This document shows, piece after piece, positions 46,883 to 55,622 of a DNA stretch of 64,000 nucleotides. The notes under the pieces are model-generated. The model did not search any database and was not told where the DNA came from. It saw only the letters and a program-made list of their open reading frames with translations. Source of the stretch: Streptomyces sp. NBC_01549 (GTDB lineage Bacteria; Actinomycetota; Actinomycetes; Streptomycetales; Streptomycetaceae); NCBI RefSeq assembly GCF_026339955.1, contig NZ_JAPEPW010000001.1, forward strand, positions 372,001 to 436,000, read 5' to 3'. Within the stretch, counting starts at the first letter, position 1. Each line of letters opens with the position of its first letter. The position numbers and the translations under genes were made by a program.

Positions 46883-48109
46883 GTGCCTCGTACCGTCAGG
46901 GACGTCGTCTTCGTCGACGGCGTCCGCACCCCGTTCGGCAAGGCGGGCCCGAAGGGCATCTACCACGAGACCCGCGCCGACGACCTCGTCGTGAAGGCCA
47001 TCCGGGAGCTGCTGCGCCGCAACCCGGGCCTCGACCCGAAGAAGATCGACGAGGTTGCCATCGCCGCGACCACGCAGATCGGTGACCAGGGTCTGACGCT
47101 GGGCCGCACGGCGGGCATCCTCGCCGGTCTCCCCCAGTCGGTCCCCGGCTACTCCATCGACCGCATGTGCGCGGGCGCGCTGACCGCCGTCACCACCACC
47201 GCGGGCTCCATCGCCTTCGGTGCGTACGACGCCGTCATCGCCGGTGGTGTCGAGCACATGGGCCGCCACCCCATGGGCGAGGGCGTGGACCCCAACCCGC
47301 GGTTCGTCAGCGAGAAGCTGGTCGACGAGTCCGCCCTGTTCATGGGCATGACCGCCGAGAACCTGCACGACCGCTACCCCACGATCACCAAGCAGCGCGC
47401 CGACGAGTACGCCGTGCGCTCGCAGGAGAAGGCCGCCAAGGCGTACGCCAACGGCAAGATCCAGCAGGACCTGGTGCCGATCTCGGTGCGCAACACCAAC
47501 GCGGAGGTCGGTGAGACCGGCTGGGGCCTGGTCACCGCCGACGAGCCGATGCGCCCGGGCACCACGCTGGAGAACCTGGCCGGGCTCAAGACGCCGTTCC
47601 GCGTCCACGGCCGGGTCACCGCCGGTAACGCCGCCGGTCTGAACGACGGTGCGACCGCGTCGATCCTCGCCTCCGAGGACTTCGCCCGCGAGAACGGCCT
47701 GCCGGTCAAGATGCGCCTGGTCTCGTACGCCTTCGCGGGCGTCGAGCCGGAGGTCATGGGCTACGGCCCGATCCCGGCCACCGAGAAGGCCCTCGCCCAG
47801 GCCGGCCTGTCGATCGAGGACATCAACCTCTTCGAGATCAACGAGGCCTTCGCCGTCCAGGTGCTGGCCTTCCTGGAGCACTACGGCATCGCCGACGACG
47901 ACGCGCGCGTCAACCAGTACGGCGGCGCGATCGCCTACGGCCACCCCCTCGCCTCCTCCGGCGTGCGTCTGATGACGCAGCTGGCCCGCCAGTTCGAGGA
48001 GCAGCCGGAGGTCCGTTACGGCCTCACCACCATGTGCGTCGGCTTCGGCATGGGCGCCACGGTGATCTGGGAGAACCCGCACCACAAGGACGCCGGAGGC
48101 AACAAGTGA
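46883..48109 (+). CDS. fadA: Acetyl-CoA acyltransferase (thiolase) FadA
   Basis: 408-residue thiolase, last step of beta-oxidation. Active Cys is in SIDRMCAGALTAV (about residue 94), the His in EINEAFAVQ, and GYGPI; second Cys and CVGFG are in GLTTMCVGFGMGATV; GGAIAYGHPLASSGVR is the GHP motif. The GTG at 46883 is preceded by GGAGGAGAGCCATC. Its TGA overlaps the fadB GTG, so the two subunits of the fatty-acid oxidation complex are coupled. Confidence 0.95.
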   Translation: MPRTVRDVVFVDGVRTPFGKAGPKGIYHETRADDLVVKAIRELLRRNPGLDPKKIDEVAIAATTQIGDQGLTLGRTAGILAGLPQSVPGYSIDRMCAGALTAVTTTAGSIAFGAYDAVIAGGVEHMGRHPMGEGVDPNPRFVSEKLVDESALFMGMTAENLHDRYPTITKQRADEYAVRSQEKAAKAYANGKIQQDLVPISVRNTNAEVGETGWGLVTADEPMRPGTTLENLAGLKTPFRVHGRVTAGNAAGLNDGATASILASEDFARENGLPVKMRLVSYAFAGVEPEVMGYGPIPATEKALAQAGLSIEDINLFEINEAFAVQVLAFLEHYGIADDDARVNQYGGAIAYGHPLASSGVRLMTQLARQFEEQPEVRYGLTTMCVGFGMGATVIWENPHHKDAGGNK

Positions 48110-50232
48110 GCACCGCTGAACTCCTGAAGGGTGCGGCCGAGCTGTTCCCCGACGAGGTCGTGACGTCGGCCAACGTACGTCACCTCGACCTGCCGTTCGG
48201 CGCCGGGCGCTTCGCCCTCATCACGCTGGACAACGGCTTCGACCACACCAAGCCGACCACCTTCGGCCCGGCCTCGCTGGCGAACCTGGGCGCCGCGATC
48301 GACCAGGTCGAGAAGGAGGCCGCGGCCGGCGAGATCGTCGGTGTCGGCGTCACCGGCAAGCCGTTCATCTTCGCGGTCGGCGCGGACCTGAAGGGCGTCG
48401 AGCTCCTCAAGAACCACGACGACGCGCTCGCCATCGGCAAGGGCGGCCACGAGGTCTTCAAGCGCCTCGCGGGCATCGCGGTGCCGACCTTCGCGTACTA
48501 CAACGGCGCGGCCATGGGCGGCGGCGTCGAGGTCGGTCTGCACTGCGCGTACCGGACCGTCTCGAAGGCGATCGCCGCCTTCTCCCTCCCCGAGGTCTTC
48601 CTCGGCCTGGTTCCGGGCTGGGGCGGCTGCACGCTGCTCCCGAACCTGATCGGCGCCGACAAGGCCGTCTCGGTCATCATCGAGAACTCGCTCAACCAGA
48701 ACAAGCAGCTCAAGGGCAAGCAGGTCTTCGACCTCGGCATCGCCGACGCCATCTTCGAGGGCGCCGACTTCCTGGAGCAGTCGCTGATCTGGACCGCGTC
48801 CGTCCTCAAGGGCGACATCACGGTCGAGCGTCCCGAGATCGACCGCGGGGAGGCCTGGGACCAGGCCGTCGCCAAGGGCCGGTTCATCGCCGACAGCAAG
48901 GTGCACGGGGCGGCTCCGGCCGCGTACCGCGCCCTCGACATCATCGAGGCGGCCAAGGACGGCGACCTCCAGAAGGGCTACGACGCCGAGGACATCGCCC
49001 TCGCCGACCTGATCATGGGCGGCGAACTGCGTTCCGGCATCTACGCCTTCAACCTGGTGCAGAAGCGCGGCAAGCGCCCGGCGGGCGCCCCGGACAAGAG
49101 CCTGGCCCGTCCGGTCACCAAGGTGGGCGTCGTGGGCGCGGGCCTGATGGCCTCGCAGCTCGCCCTCCTCTTCCTGCGCCGCCTCGAAGTGCCCGTCGTC
49201 CTGACGGACATCGACCAGGAGCGCGTCGACAAGGGCGTGGGCTATGTCCACGCCGAGATCGACAAGCTGCTGTCGAAGTCCCGCATCAACCAGGACAAGG
49301 CCAACCGCCTCAAGGCGCTGGTGACCGGTGTGCTGGACAAGGCCGAGGGCTTCTCCGACGCCGACTTCATCATCGAGGCCGTCTTCGAGGAGATCGGCGT
49401 CAAGCAGCAGGTGTTCGCGGAGGTCGAGGCGGTCGCCCCGGCGCACGCGATCCTCGCGACGAACACCTCTTCGCTGTCGGTGACGGAGATGGCGTCGAAG
49501 CTGAAGAACCCCGAGCGGGTCGTGGGCTTCCACTTCTTCAACCCGGTCGCGATCCTGCCGCTGCTGGAGATCGTGCGCGGTGAGCAGACGGACGACGCCT
49601 CGCTCGCCACGGCGTTCGCCGTCGCCAAGAAGCTGAAGAAGACCGCGGTCCTGGTGAAGGACGCCCCGGCGTTCGTCGTCAACCGCATCCTCACCCGCTT
49701 CATGGGCGAGATCCAGAACGTCATCGACGAGGGCACGCCGGTCGAGGTCGCGGAGAAGGCGGTCGAGCCCCTGGGCCTGCCGATGTCTCCCCTCGTCCTG
49801 CTGGAGCTGGTCGGCCCCGCGATCGGTCTGCATGTCTCGGAGACCCTCAACCGGGCCTTCCCGGACCGCTTCACGGTCTCCCCGAACCTCGCCGCCGTCG
49901 TCAAGGCGGGCAAGCGCGGCTTCTACGTGTACGACTCCGGGAAGCCGGAGCTGGACCCCGAGGTCGCGGCGCTGCTGAAGCAGGGCGACGTGGTCCTCAC
50001 GGAGGAGCAGGTGCGCGCCCGTGTCCTGGACGCGGTCGCCCAGGAGATCCGTCTGATGCTCGACGAGGGTGTCGTCGCCGAGGCCCAGGACATCGACCTC
50101 TGCCTGATCACCGGTGCGGGCTGGCCCTTCCACCTGGGCGGGATCACTCCGTACCTGGACCGTGAGGGCGTCTCCGAGCGGGTGACCGGCAAGCGGTTCC
50201 TGGAGGTCGGGGTGGCTTCCGTCCCCGCGTAA
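48106..50232 (+). CDS. fadB: Fatty acid oxidation complex alpha subunit FadB
   Basis: 708-residue bifunctional enzyme: N-terminal enoyl-CoA hydratase (crotonase fold; GAAMGGGVEVGLHCAYR, LPEVFLGLVPGWGG) at about 15-270 and a 3-hydroxyacyl-CoA dehydrogenase from about 340 (VGVVGAGLMASQLALLFLRR, NTSSLSVTEMASKLKNP, catalytic His in VVGFHFFNPVAILPLLEIV). The GTG start overlaps the fadA stop as GTGA. A strong hairpin follows the gene. Confidence 0.95.
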   Translation: MSTAELLKGAAELFPDEVVTSANVRHLDLPFGAGRFALITLDNGFDHTKPTTFGPASLANLGAAIDQVEKEAAAGEIVGVGVTGKPFIFAVGADLKGVELLKNHDDALAIGKGGHEVFKRLAGIAVPTFAYYNGAAMGGGVEVGLHCAYRTVSKAIAAFSLPEVFLGLVPGWGGCTLLPNLIGADKAVSVIIENSLNQNKQLKGKQVFDLGIADAIFEGADFLEQSLIWTASVLKGDITVERPEIDRGEAWDQAVAKGRFIADSKVHGAAPAAYRALDIIEAAKDGDLQKGYDAEDIALADLIMGGELRSGIYAFNLVQKRGKRPAGAPDKSLARPVTKVGVVGAGLMASQLALLFLRRLEVPVVLTDIDQERVDKGVGYVHAEIDKLLSKSRINQDKANRLKALVTGVLDKAEGFSDADFIIEAVFEEIGVKQQVFAEVEAVAPAHAILATNTSSLSVTEMASKLKNPERVVGFHFFNPVAILPLLEIVRGEQTDDASLATAFAVAKKLKKTAVLVKDAPAFVVNRILTRFMGEIQNVIDEGTPVEVAEKAVEPLGLPMSPLVLLELVGPAIGLHVSETLNRAFPDRFTVSPNLAAVVKAGKRGFYVYDSGKPELDPEVAALLKQGDVVLTEEQVRARVLDAVAQEIRLMLDEGVVAEAQDIDLCLITGAGWPFHLGGITPYLDREGVSERVTGKRFLEVGVASVPA

Positions 50233-50250
50233 GCGCTCCGCTGTGTCTGA

Positions 50251-50289
50251 CGGGTGCCCTGTATGCCGACGTGGCGTACGGGGCACCCG
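50251..50289 (+). terminator. Strong hairpin after fadB
   Basis: CGGGTGCCC pairs with GGGCACCCG and the stem continues inward (GTA with TAC, GCC with GGC) with two mismatches. It lies 18 bases past the stop. Confidence 0.8.
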
Positions 50290-50328
50290 GCGTTTCCTCG
50301 CCCCCGCATCGGCCTGAACGGCCTCGTC

Positions 50329-50402
50329 CTCAAACGCCGGACGGGCTGAAGACGCGGGGCGGAGCCCCGCTTTCAGGGGCGCGGGGAACTGCGCGACCAG
50401 CC
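50329..50402. repeat. Composite Streptomyces intergenic repeat with hairpin
   Basis: TCAAACGCCGGACGGGCTGA, a 7-bp hairpin (GCGGGGC, loop GGA, 50354-50370), then AGGGGCGCGGGGAACTGCGC and GACCAGCC. The last part matches the copies at 46655 and 18915. It separates convergent genes and may also terminate both. Confidence 0.7.
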
Positions 50403-50442
50403 CACACCCGCCCGCAGCCGAAGAACACACCCCGGCTTTCTG

Positions 50443-51459
50443 TCACACCGGGCGCCACGCCTCCAGTGCCAAGCCCGGTTCGTCCTTGCGTCGGGTGAGG
50501 AGGAGCTCCTCGCTGCCCGGGGCCAGGGTCGCCGCCACCACCCGCCCGTCCTCGTCCTCGGCGAGAGACACCTCGGCCCCGACGGGAAGCCCGGGACCCG
50601 ACTCGGTCCACCACGCCCCCGCCGCCTCCTGCTCGGTGGGATACGCGGCGAAGACGATCCGACCGCTCGCCGAGCGCTGCGCGAGCAACGTGCAGTCGTA
50701 GCCGTCGAGTTCGCAGCGGATCGCCGAGACGGGGCCGGGACCGGCCGACGCGAGCACGGGGACGGACTTGGTGCCCGGGCGCCACGCGCACACGTCACCC
50801 GCCTCGTCGGTGAAGAAGAGGGTGGTGGCGGAGGGGGAGGTGGCGAGGGCACGGAGGGTGCCGGGGCGTACCGATGTCTCCAGGGACTCCTGCAGCACCG
50901 GCTGCTTGCCCGGCTCCTCCTGGCGCCAGTGGGCGATCCCGTCGGGCAGTGCCGCGTACAGCTCGACGAGCCCGGACTCCCCCGTCACGGCCGCCAGATC
51001 CTCCCGTACGTCACTGCCCTTGAGGTCGCGCCAGGGATCCCAGCCGCCCTTCTCCTTCTGGGCGACCATGCTGACCCCGCCGCCCTTGTTCCGCACGAAG
51101 ACGTGGGCACGCCCCTGGGCGTCGACGGCGACGGCCGGTGGACCGGTGCGGTCACCCGTCTTGTTGGGGTGCCCGATCGGGTGCCAGTCGAGCGCGGCGA
51201 GCCGCGGCCGGAAGTGCGTGGTGTGGACGAGCCCGGACTCACCGGGCACCGTGGGGCGCCACGAGACGAGATGGGTGTAGCCGTCGGCGCCCTGGCCGAC
51301 GGCGAGGACGGGGTGCAGGCGCTGCGCGCCGCCGATGGTGCGCGGTGGGTCCCAGGGGCCGCCGGGCCCGCGCTCCGCCCGGCAGTGGACGGCGGTGCCC
51401 GACAGCAGGTACGCACTGAGCCTGCCGTCACGACCGCGTCTGAGCCATTCGCCGTTCAC
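50443..51459 (-). CDS. PLL-like beta-propeller protein
   Basis: 338 residues without a signal peptide, made of repeated 45-50-residue blade-like units (LSAYLLSGTAVHCRAERGPG, AVDAQGRAHVFVRNKGGGVS, LVELYAALPDGIAHWRQEEP, LAEDEDGRVVAATLAPGSEE). The WDPWRDL and AVDAQGRAHVFVRN words are typical of PLL/tectonin-type glycan-binding propellers. A partner of similar make lies just upstream. GTG at 51459 has a TAAAGT box 6 bases upstream on the minus strand, so it may be leaderless. Function is not known. Confidence 0.65.
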   Translation of the reverse strand: MNGEWLRRGRDGRLSAYLLSGTAVHCRAERGPGGPWDPPRTIGGAQRLHPVLAVGQGADGYTHLVSWRPTVPGESGLVHTTHFRPRLAALDWHPIGHPNKTGDRTGPPAVAVDAQGRAHVFVRNKGGGVSMVAQKEKGGWDPWRDLKGSDVREDLAAVTGESGLVELYAALPDGIAHWRQEEPGKQPVLQESLETSVRPGTLRALATSPSATTLFFTDEAGDVCAWRPGTKSVPVLASAGPGPVSAIRCELDGYDCTLLAQRSASGRIVFAAYPTEQEAAGAWWTESGPGLPVGAEVSLAEDEDGRVVAATLAPGSEELLLTRRKDEPGLALEAWRPV

Positions 51460-51465
51460 CGGTTC

Positions 51466-51471
51466 ACTTTA
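51466..51471 (-). promoter_or_regulatory. Probable -10 of a leaderless promoter
   Basis: On the minus strand TAAAGT matches TANNNT and ends 6 bases before the GTG at 51459. Confidence 0.45.
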
Positions 51472-51487
51472 ATCCGGAGCCCGGCCG

Positions 51488-52855
51488 TCATCGCCAGGGG
51501 CCCAAGGGGCTGCCCGCGGCCGGTGACAGCTGGCGGCGGACGTGCAGGTGCCCGTCGGTGCCGATGACCGCCAGGACGACGGCACCCGCGGCGTCGCGTG
51601 CCATCGCGGGGGCGTGGGCGAACATGTCGCCCGACTCGCGCCAGTGGGTGCCGGAGATGTCCTTGTCACGGTCGGGCAGCGACACGACGGGGCGGCCGCG
51701 GCTGCCCCGGTGGGCCAGGAAGGCTTCCCGGGCGCCGCGTTCGGGTGCCCACAGCGCGGCGACGGCGCCCGTACCGCCGTGGCCGCCGAGCCCGGCGCCG
51801 GATCCGGGCCACCGGCCGTCGGCGTGTTGACGGTAGGCCATGACCTGCTGGGTGCCGGCCTCCCGGTAGTACAAGCAGGTGCGGCCCGCGCCCGAGTCGA
51901 CGGCGGTGATGCCGCCGGTCGCGGGGCGGCCGGTCTTGAGGGTGTCGTCGAGGGTGAAGGGGCCGCCGGGTTCGGGCTGGTACCAGCGCCATACGGTGTT
52001 CTTGCCGGGGACGTAGAGCTCCACCGTGCCGTGCTGGGTGGTCAGTGCCGTGCCCGCGTCCTGGACGAAGGAGCCGCCGAGGTTCTCCCAGGGGGTCCAG
52101 GCGCCCGTGGTGTCACGGCGGCGCAGGCTGATGCCCTGGGCGAAGTCACGTACGAACACGTGGAGTCGGCCCATGCCGTCGACGGCGGCGGACGGCACGC
52201 CCACCTCGCGCTGGCGGCGGCCGTCGCCGTGGGACCAGTCCGGGTTCTCCTGGGTCCGCCAGCCGCTGAAGCCGTTGCCGTCGGGGTCCTGCACGGTGTG
52301 CACGACGTCGACGGTGACCCCGCTGCCGACCACCGACTGGCGGCGCAGGCCGACGAGTTCGGCGGGGCCGCCGGGTACGCCGGTGACGGCGAGGGTGGGG
52401 GCGAGCCAGCCGTCGCCGAGGACGAAGGGGCCCTTCCACTCGCCGCTCGCGGGGGCGGTCTCCGTCCAGAAGGCGAGGCGTCCGGCGAGCACCCCGAAGG
52501 CGTTCAGCCGGCCGTCGGGGCCCAGGCGCAGCCAGTCGGTCGTGGGCGAGTAGCGGTAGGCGGCGCTTCTCATGTGTGTGCTGCGGAAGGGGTTCGGCCC
52601 CAGCTGGCGGTCCCCGCAGCGCTCGCAGGTGCCGTGGGGGCAGGACTGCGGGGCGTCGAGGCCCGCGTAGGTGGCGAGGTACTCGGCCTTCTCCGAGACC
52701 GCCGCCGAGTCGAGGTTGTAGCCCCAGAAGCGGTTGGCGTAGGCGCGCAGTTCGTCGCGGCTGATGTAGCGGGCCGCGTTCGCGGACTCGGTGTGGTAGC
52801 CGGCGTGTCCGAACGCGGCGCGCCGGTGCTGCCAGGCGGGGTCGTTGCCGTCCAC
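51488..52855 (-). CDS. Beta-propeller protein with a Stealth-derived N-terminus
   Basis: 455-residue frame starting right after an in-frame TGA. Residues 1-36 (MDGNDPAWQHRRAAFGHAGY to SRDELR) continue the Stealth CR1 motif of the preceding frame. Then comes an unrelated stretch with Cys (PQSCPHGTCERCGDRQLG), and from Met95 (ATG 52573, RSAAYRYSPTTDWLRLGPDG) a PLL-like propeller (AVDGMGRLHVFVRDFAQGIS, GTVELYVPGKNTVWRWYQPE) like the next gene. If the TGA is final, translation may start at the GTG at 52855 or the ATG at 52573. The Stealth catalytic part is missing, so an in-frame deletion probably joined two genes. Confidence 0.55.
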   Translation of the reverse strand: MDGNDPAWQHRRAAFGHAGYHTESANAARYISRDELRAYANRFWGYNLDSAAVSEKAEYLATYAGLDAPQSCPHGTCERCGDRQLGPNPFRSTHMRSAAYRYSPTTDWLRLGPDGRLNAFGVLAGRLAFWTETAPASGEWKGPFVLGDGWLAPTLAVTGVPGGPAELVGLRRQSVVGSGVTVDVVHTVQDPDGNGFSGWRTQENPDWSHGDGRRQREVGVPSAAVDGMGRLHVFVRDFAQGISLRRRDTTGAWTPWENLGGSFVQDAGTALTTQHGTVELYVPGKNTVWRWYQPEPGGPFTLDDTLKTGRPATGGITAVDSGAGRTCLYYREAGTQQVMAYRQHADGRWPGSGAGLGGHGGTGAVAALWAPERGAREAFLAHRGSRGRPVVSLPDRDKDISGTHWRESGDMFAHAPAMARDAAGAVVLAVIGTDGHLHVRRQLSPAAGSPLGPWR

Positions 52856-53698
52856 TCAGGTGTAGACGACGTCGATCGGGAAGCGGACGTCCTCGGGAAG
52901 CGCGTCGGCGCACGGCCGGATGGTGCGCACCGAGCGGGTGCGGCGGGTGTGCAGGGCGGCGAAGCTCGTGAGCCGGCTGACCGGGATGGTGACCCGGGGC
53001 TCGTCGAGGGCGACGTCCTCGGTGATCCGGTTGGGGCGGGGGGCCACCAGGCGCCCTTCGCTCGGCTGCCAGAACTCGATGTCGCAGCCGTACTCCAGGC
53101 CGAGGACCAGGGAGCCCGCCGGATCGCTCCACACCATGCCGACGCGCAGCACCCGCGACGCGTGGGTGACGTGCCGGCCGCGCCGGGAGCCGCACAGTGC
53201 CGTGCGGCCCGTCGCCTTGTCGCCGTGGCAGGCGCTCACGTAGACGGGTCCGGTGCCGGCGGAGCGGTCCAGGGCCCGGCGGACCCGGTCGCGGTCGGCT
53301 TCGGCGACGGCCAGGCTGGAGCGGAAGTCGGAGTTCCCGCGGATCGCGAAGTAGTCGACGCCCGCCTCCTCCAGCAGGGTCGCCACCAGTTCGAGGTTCG
53401 CCTCGCGCAGCCCGAGCGGCGACACCGTGGGGCGTACGAGGGCGATCTGCGCGCCCTGGCCGGGGAGCACCGCGAGCCGCTCGCCCTCGCCGAACAGGTG
53501 CGGCCAGCGGCGGCGGGCCCGCAGGCCGCGGAAGAACCGGGCCCCCAGGGTGACAGACTGGAGCCGGCGCAGCAGCTGCTTGAGCGCCATGCGCAGCCGC
53601 ATCGGCACGCGCCGCGCGATCCGGCGTCTGAGGCCCGTGGGGACCAGGGTGCGGTACACCCCGACCGCGGCGGATGCCTCGGGGTTGCCAATGCTCAC
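52856..53698 (-). pseudogene. Stealth-family glycan phosphotransferase, N-terminal fragment stopped in CR1
   Basis: 280 residues ending FPIDVVYT, stop. The next codons in the same frame read VDGNDPAWQ. The Stealth CR1 signature is DVVYTWVDGNDPxW, so a TGG to TGA change at 52856-52858 has replaced the Trp. The rest is typical of the N-terminal part of actinobacterial Stealth proteins (LRRRIARRVPMRLRMALKQL, VRPTVSPLGLREANLELVAT, FAIRGNSDFRSSLAVAEADR). These proteins transfer hexose-1-phosphates to build cell-wall or capsular polymers. The remaining conserved regions are also absent downstream. Confidence 0.75.
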
Positions 53699-53765
53699 GA
53701 ATGCGTGTCCGGGTCTTCGGGTTCCCCGTGCTCGAAAGCGGAGGCGACGGGGAATTGACTTGCTT

Positions 53766-53783
53766 CTCGGGCTGAAGCCCGAG
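53766..53783 (-). repeat. Right-end hairpin of the IS605-type element
   Basis: Perfect 8-bp stem (CTCGGGCT, loop GA) 32 bases outside the tnpB stop. Such subterminal hairpins are recognised by Y1 transposases. Confidence 0.65.
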
Positions 53784-53806
53784 GATTCTGGCCTTCTCGT
53801 CCGTTG

Positions 53807-53827
53807 CCGTGCCGCTACGCGGCACGG
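53807..53827 (-). ncRNA. Candidate omega-RNA scaffold hairpin at the tnpB 3' end
   Basis: 9-bp stem (CCGTGCCGC and its complement) with a TAC loop, spanning the tnpB stop codon. Position and structure suit a TnpB guide-RNA scaffold. Confidence 0.35.
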
Positions 53828-55038
53828 GGTTCGGGAGAGAATCCGTGGCTTCCTGCTTCATCGCGCTGTGCCAGGACGAGTCCTGGTCCTACCTGCGCTC
53901 CACAGGCTGCGACCGCCAGTCCGGCGGCCGTTTTCACGTTCTTCGCGGCATTGTGGTCCCGGTCATGGACCGTGCCGCACGCGGGGCAGGTCCACTCCCT
54001 GATGTGGAGAGGTTTGGGGCCGTCCTTGACGCCGCAGGCGGAACAAGTCTGGGAGGTCGGATCGAACCTGCCGATCTTCACCAGGGTGCGCCCGTACCTG
54101 ACCGCCTTGTACTCCAGCATGGCCACGAACTGTGCCCAGCCCGCGTCATGCAGGCTCTTGGCCAGCCTGGTGCGCGCCAGCCCCTTGACCGCCAAGTCCT
54201 CCACACCGATCGCTTGATTCTCGCGGATCAGCTGCGTGGAGAGCTGGTGGTGGAACTCGCGGCGCGCGTCGGCCACTTGCGCGTGGGCGCGGGCGACCTT
54301 CAGGCGGGCCTTCTCCCGGTTCTTCGATCCCTTCTGCTTACGGGACAGGTCCCGCTGGGCCTTCTTCAGCTTCTTCTCGGCGCGGCGCAAGAACCGCGGC
54401 GAGTCGATCACGCGGCCGTCCGAAAGGACCGCGAAATGCGTCAGGCCCAGGTCGATGCCGACCATCTGGTCGCTGTCGGGCATCCGGTGGGCGTCGGCGG
54501 CCGGGTCCGTGTCGATGACGAAGGACGCGAAGTACCGTCCGGCCGCGTCCTTGATCACCGTGACGGAGGAGGGGGCGGTGGGCAGGGTCCTGGGCCACTT
54601 CACCTTCACCGCACCGATCTTCGGCAGGTTCAGCCGCCCGCTACCGGTGATCGACCAGCGGGCATTGGCGGTGAACCGGATCGACTCACGGTTGTCCTTG
54701 CGGGACTTGAACCGGGGCGCACCGGTCTTCACGCCCTTACGGGCCCCCTTGAGGGAGGCGAAGAAGTTACGGTAAGCGGCCTCGGCGTCGCGCAGAGCCT
54801 GCTGGAGCACCACGGCGGAAACCTCTCCCAGCCAGGCCCGCTCCACCGTCCGCTTCGCCTCGGTGATCAGTTTCCTGGACAGCTCACCGGCCGTCGGGAA
54901 AGCTGCGCCCGCCTTCCGGGCGTCCTCACGGGCGCGCACCGCGTCGTTGAACACGACGCGGGCGCACCCGAACGCCCGGGCCAGGGCGGTGCGCTGGGCC
55001 GTGTCCGGGTACAGGCGGAAGCTGTACCGAAGCTGCAC
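53815..55038 (-). CDS. tnpB: TnpB RNA-guided nuclease of the IS605-type element
   Basis: 407-residue TnpB. N-terminal REC-like part (LRYSFRLYPDTAQRTALARA), RuvC Asp in VGIDLGLTHFAVLSDG, Glu in AIGVEDLAVKGLARTRLAKS, a complete zinc ribbon (TCSACG and TCPACG), and Asp in VHDRDHNAAKNV. All catalytic residues are intact, so the protein may still cut DNA with a guide RNA from its own 3' end. GTG at 55038 starts the family sequence; tnpA starts divergently 25 bases away. Confidence 0.9.
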   Translation of the reverse strand: MQLRYSFRLYPDTAQRTALARAFGCARVVFNDAVRAREDARKAGAAFPTAGELSRKLITEAKRTVERAWLGEVSAVVLQQALRDAEAAYRNFFASLKGARKGVKTGAPRFKSRKDNRESIRFTANARWSITGSGRLNLPKIGAVKVKWPRTLPTAPSSVTVIKDAAGRYFASFVIDTDPAADAHRMPDSDQMVGIDLGLTHFAVLSDGRVIDSPRFLRRAEKKLKKAQRDLSRKQKGSKNREKARLKVARAHAQVADARREFHHQLSTQLIRENQAIGVEDLAVKGLARTRLAKSLHDAGWAQFVAMLEYKAVRYGRTLVKIGRFDPTSQTCSACGVKDGPKPLHIREWTCPACGTVHDRDHNAAKNVKTAAGLAVAACGAQVGPGLVLAQRDEAGSHGFSPEPRAA

Positions 55039-55063
55039 GGCGGCAACGCTACATACGTGGGTT

Positions 55064-55479
55064 ATGGGTGAGATGCAGAAGATCAGAACTGGCCGCCACT
55101 GTGCTTTCGTGATGCATGTGCACGTGGTCTTCGTGCCAAGTTCCGGCACAAGGTGTTCACGGACGCTCATCTGACGCGGATGGAGGAGATCATGCGGTCG
55201 GTGTGCGCGGACTTCGAGTGCGAACTGGTGGAGTTCAACGGCGAGGACAACCACGTCCGCCTCCTGGTGAACTTCCCGCCCAAGGTCGCCGTCACCAAGC
55301 TCGTCAACTCCCTCAAGGGCGTCTCCTCCCGCCGCCTGCGCCACGAGTTCCCCGACCTGGTACGGCACTACTGGCGGGCCAACAAGCTCTGGTCCGGTTC
55401 CTACTTCGCAGGAACCGTCGGCGGCGCCCCACTCTCCGTGGTCAAGGAGTACATCGAGCAACAAAACCGGCCGGTGTGA
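55064..55479 (+). pseudogene. tnpA: TnpA (Y1 transposase) with frameshift and altered HUH motif
   Basis: The frame from ATG 55064 reads MGEMQKIRTGRHCAFVMHVH then VVFV and then leaves the family; the true continuation KFRHKVFTDAHLTRMEEIMR begins in another frame near 55138, so one base has been lost around 55136. The downstream part is otherwise complete (CELVEFNGEDNHVRLLVNFP, LVNSLKGVSSRRLR, catalytic Tyr in VVKEYIEQQ). The HUH motif, normally HVH, reads HVR, a second inactivating change. Confidence 0.8.
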
Positions 55480-55608
55480 GCATCACTCGGCTCCGCCAGG
55501 ACCGGCCATCACGGCGCTCCGCGCCACGGGTGGTGAACACGGGACGTCCGGCTCCACCGAACAGGAATCCGCGACGCTCCGCGTCGCCACGACAAGATTC
55601 GCTTCCAC

Positions 55609-55622
55609 CGGGCTGAAACCCG
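55609..55622 (+). repeat. Left-end hairpin of the IS605-type element
   Basis: CGGGCTGAAACCCG, a 4-bp stem with flanking similarity to the hairpin at the other end (CGGGCTGAAGCCCG). It lies 130 bases past the tnpA stop. Confidence 0.5.

Noticed and set aside
48016..50430. 804-codon open frame on the minus strand opposite fadB
   Set aside because: The fadB frame has complete catalytic motifs; the antisense product is Asp/Leu/Arg-rich without domains.
52856..52858. TGA as selenocysteine or programmed readthrough
   Set aside because: The family has Trp at this place, no selenocysteine-type hairpin is evident just downstream, and the rest of the enzyme is missing, so a plain nonsense change is simpler.
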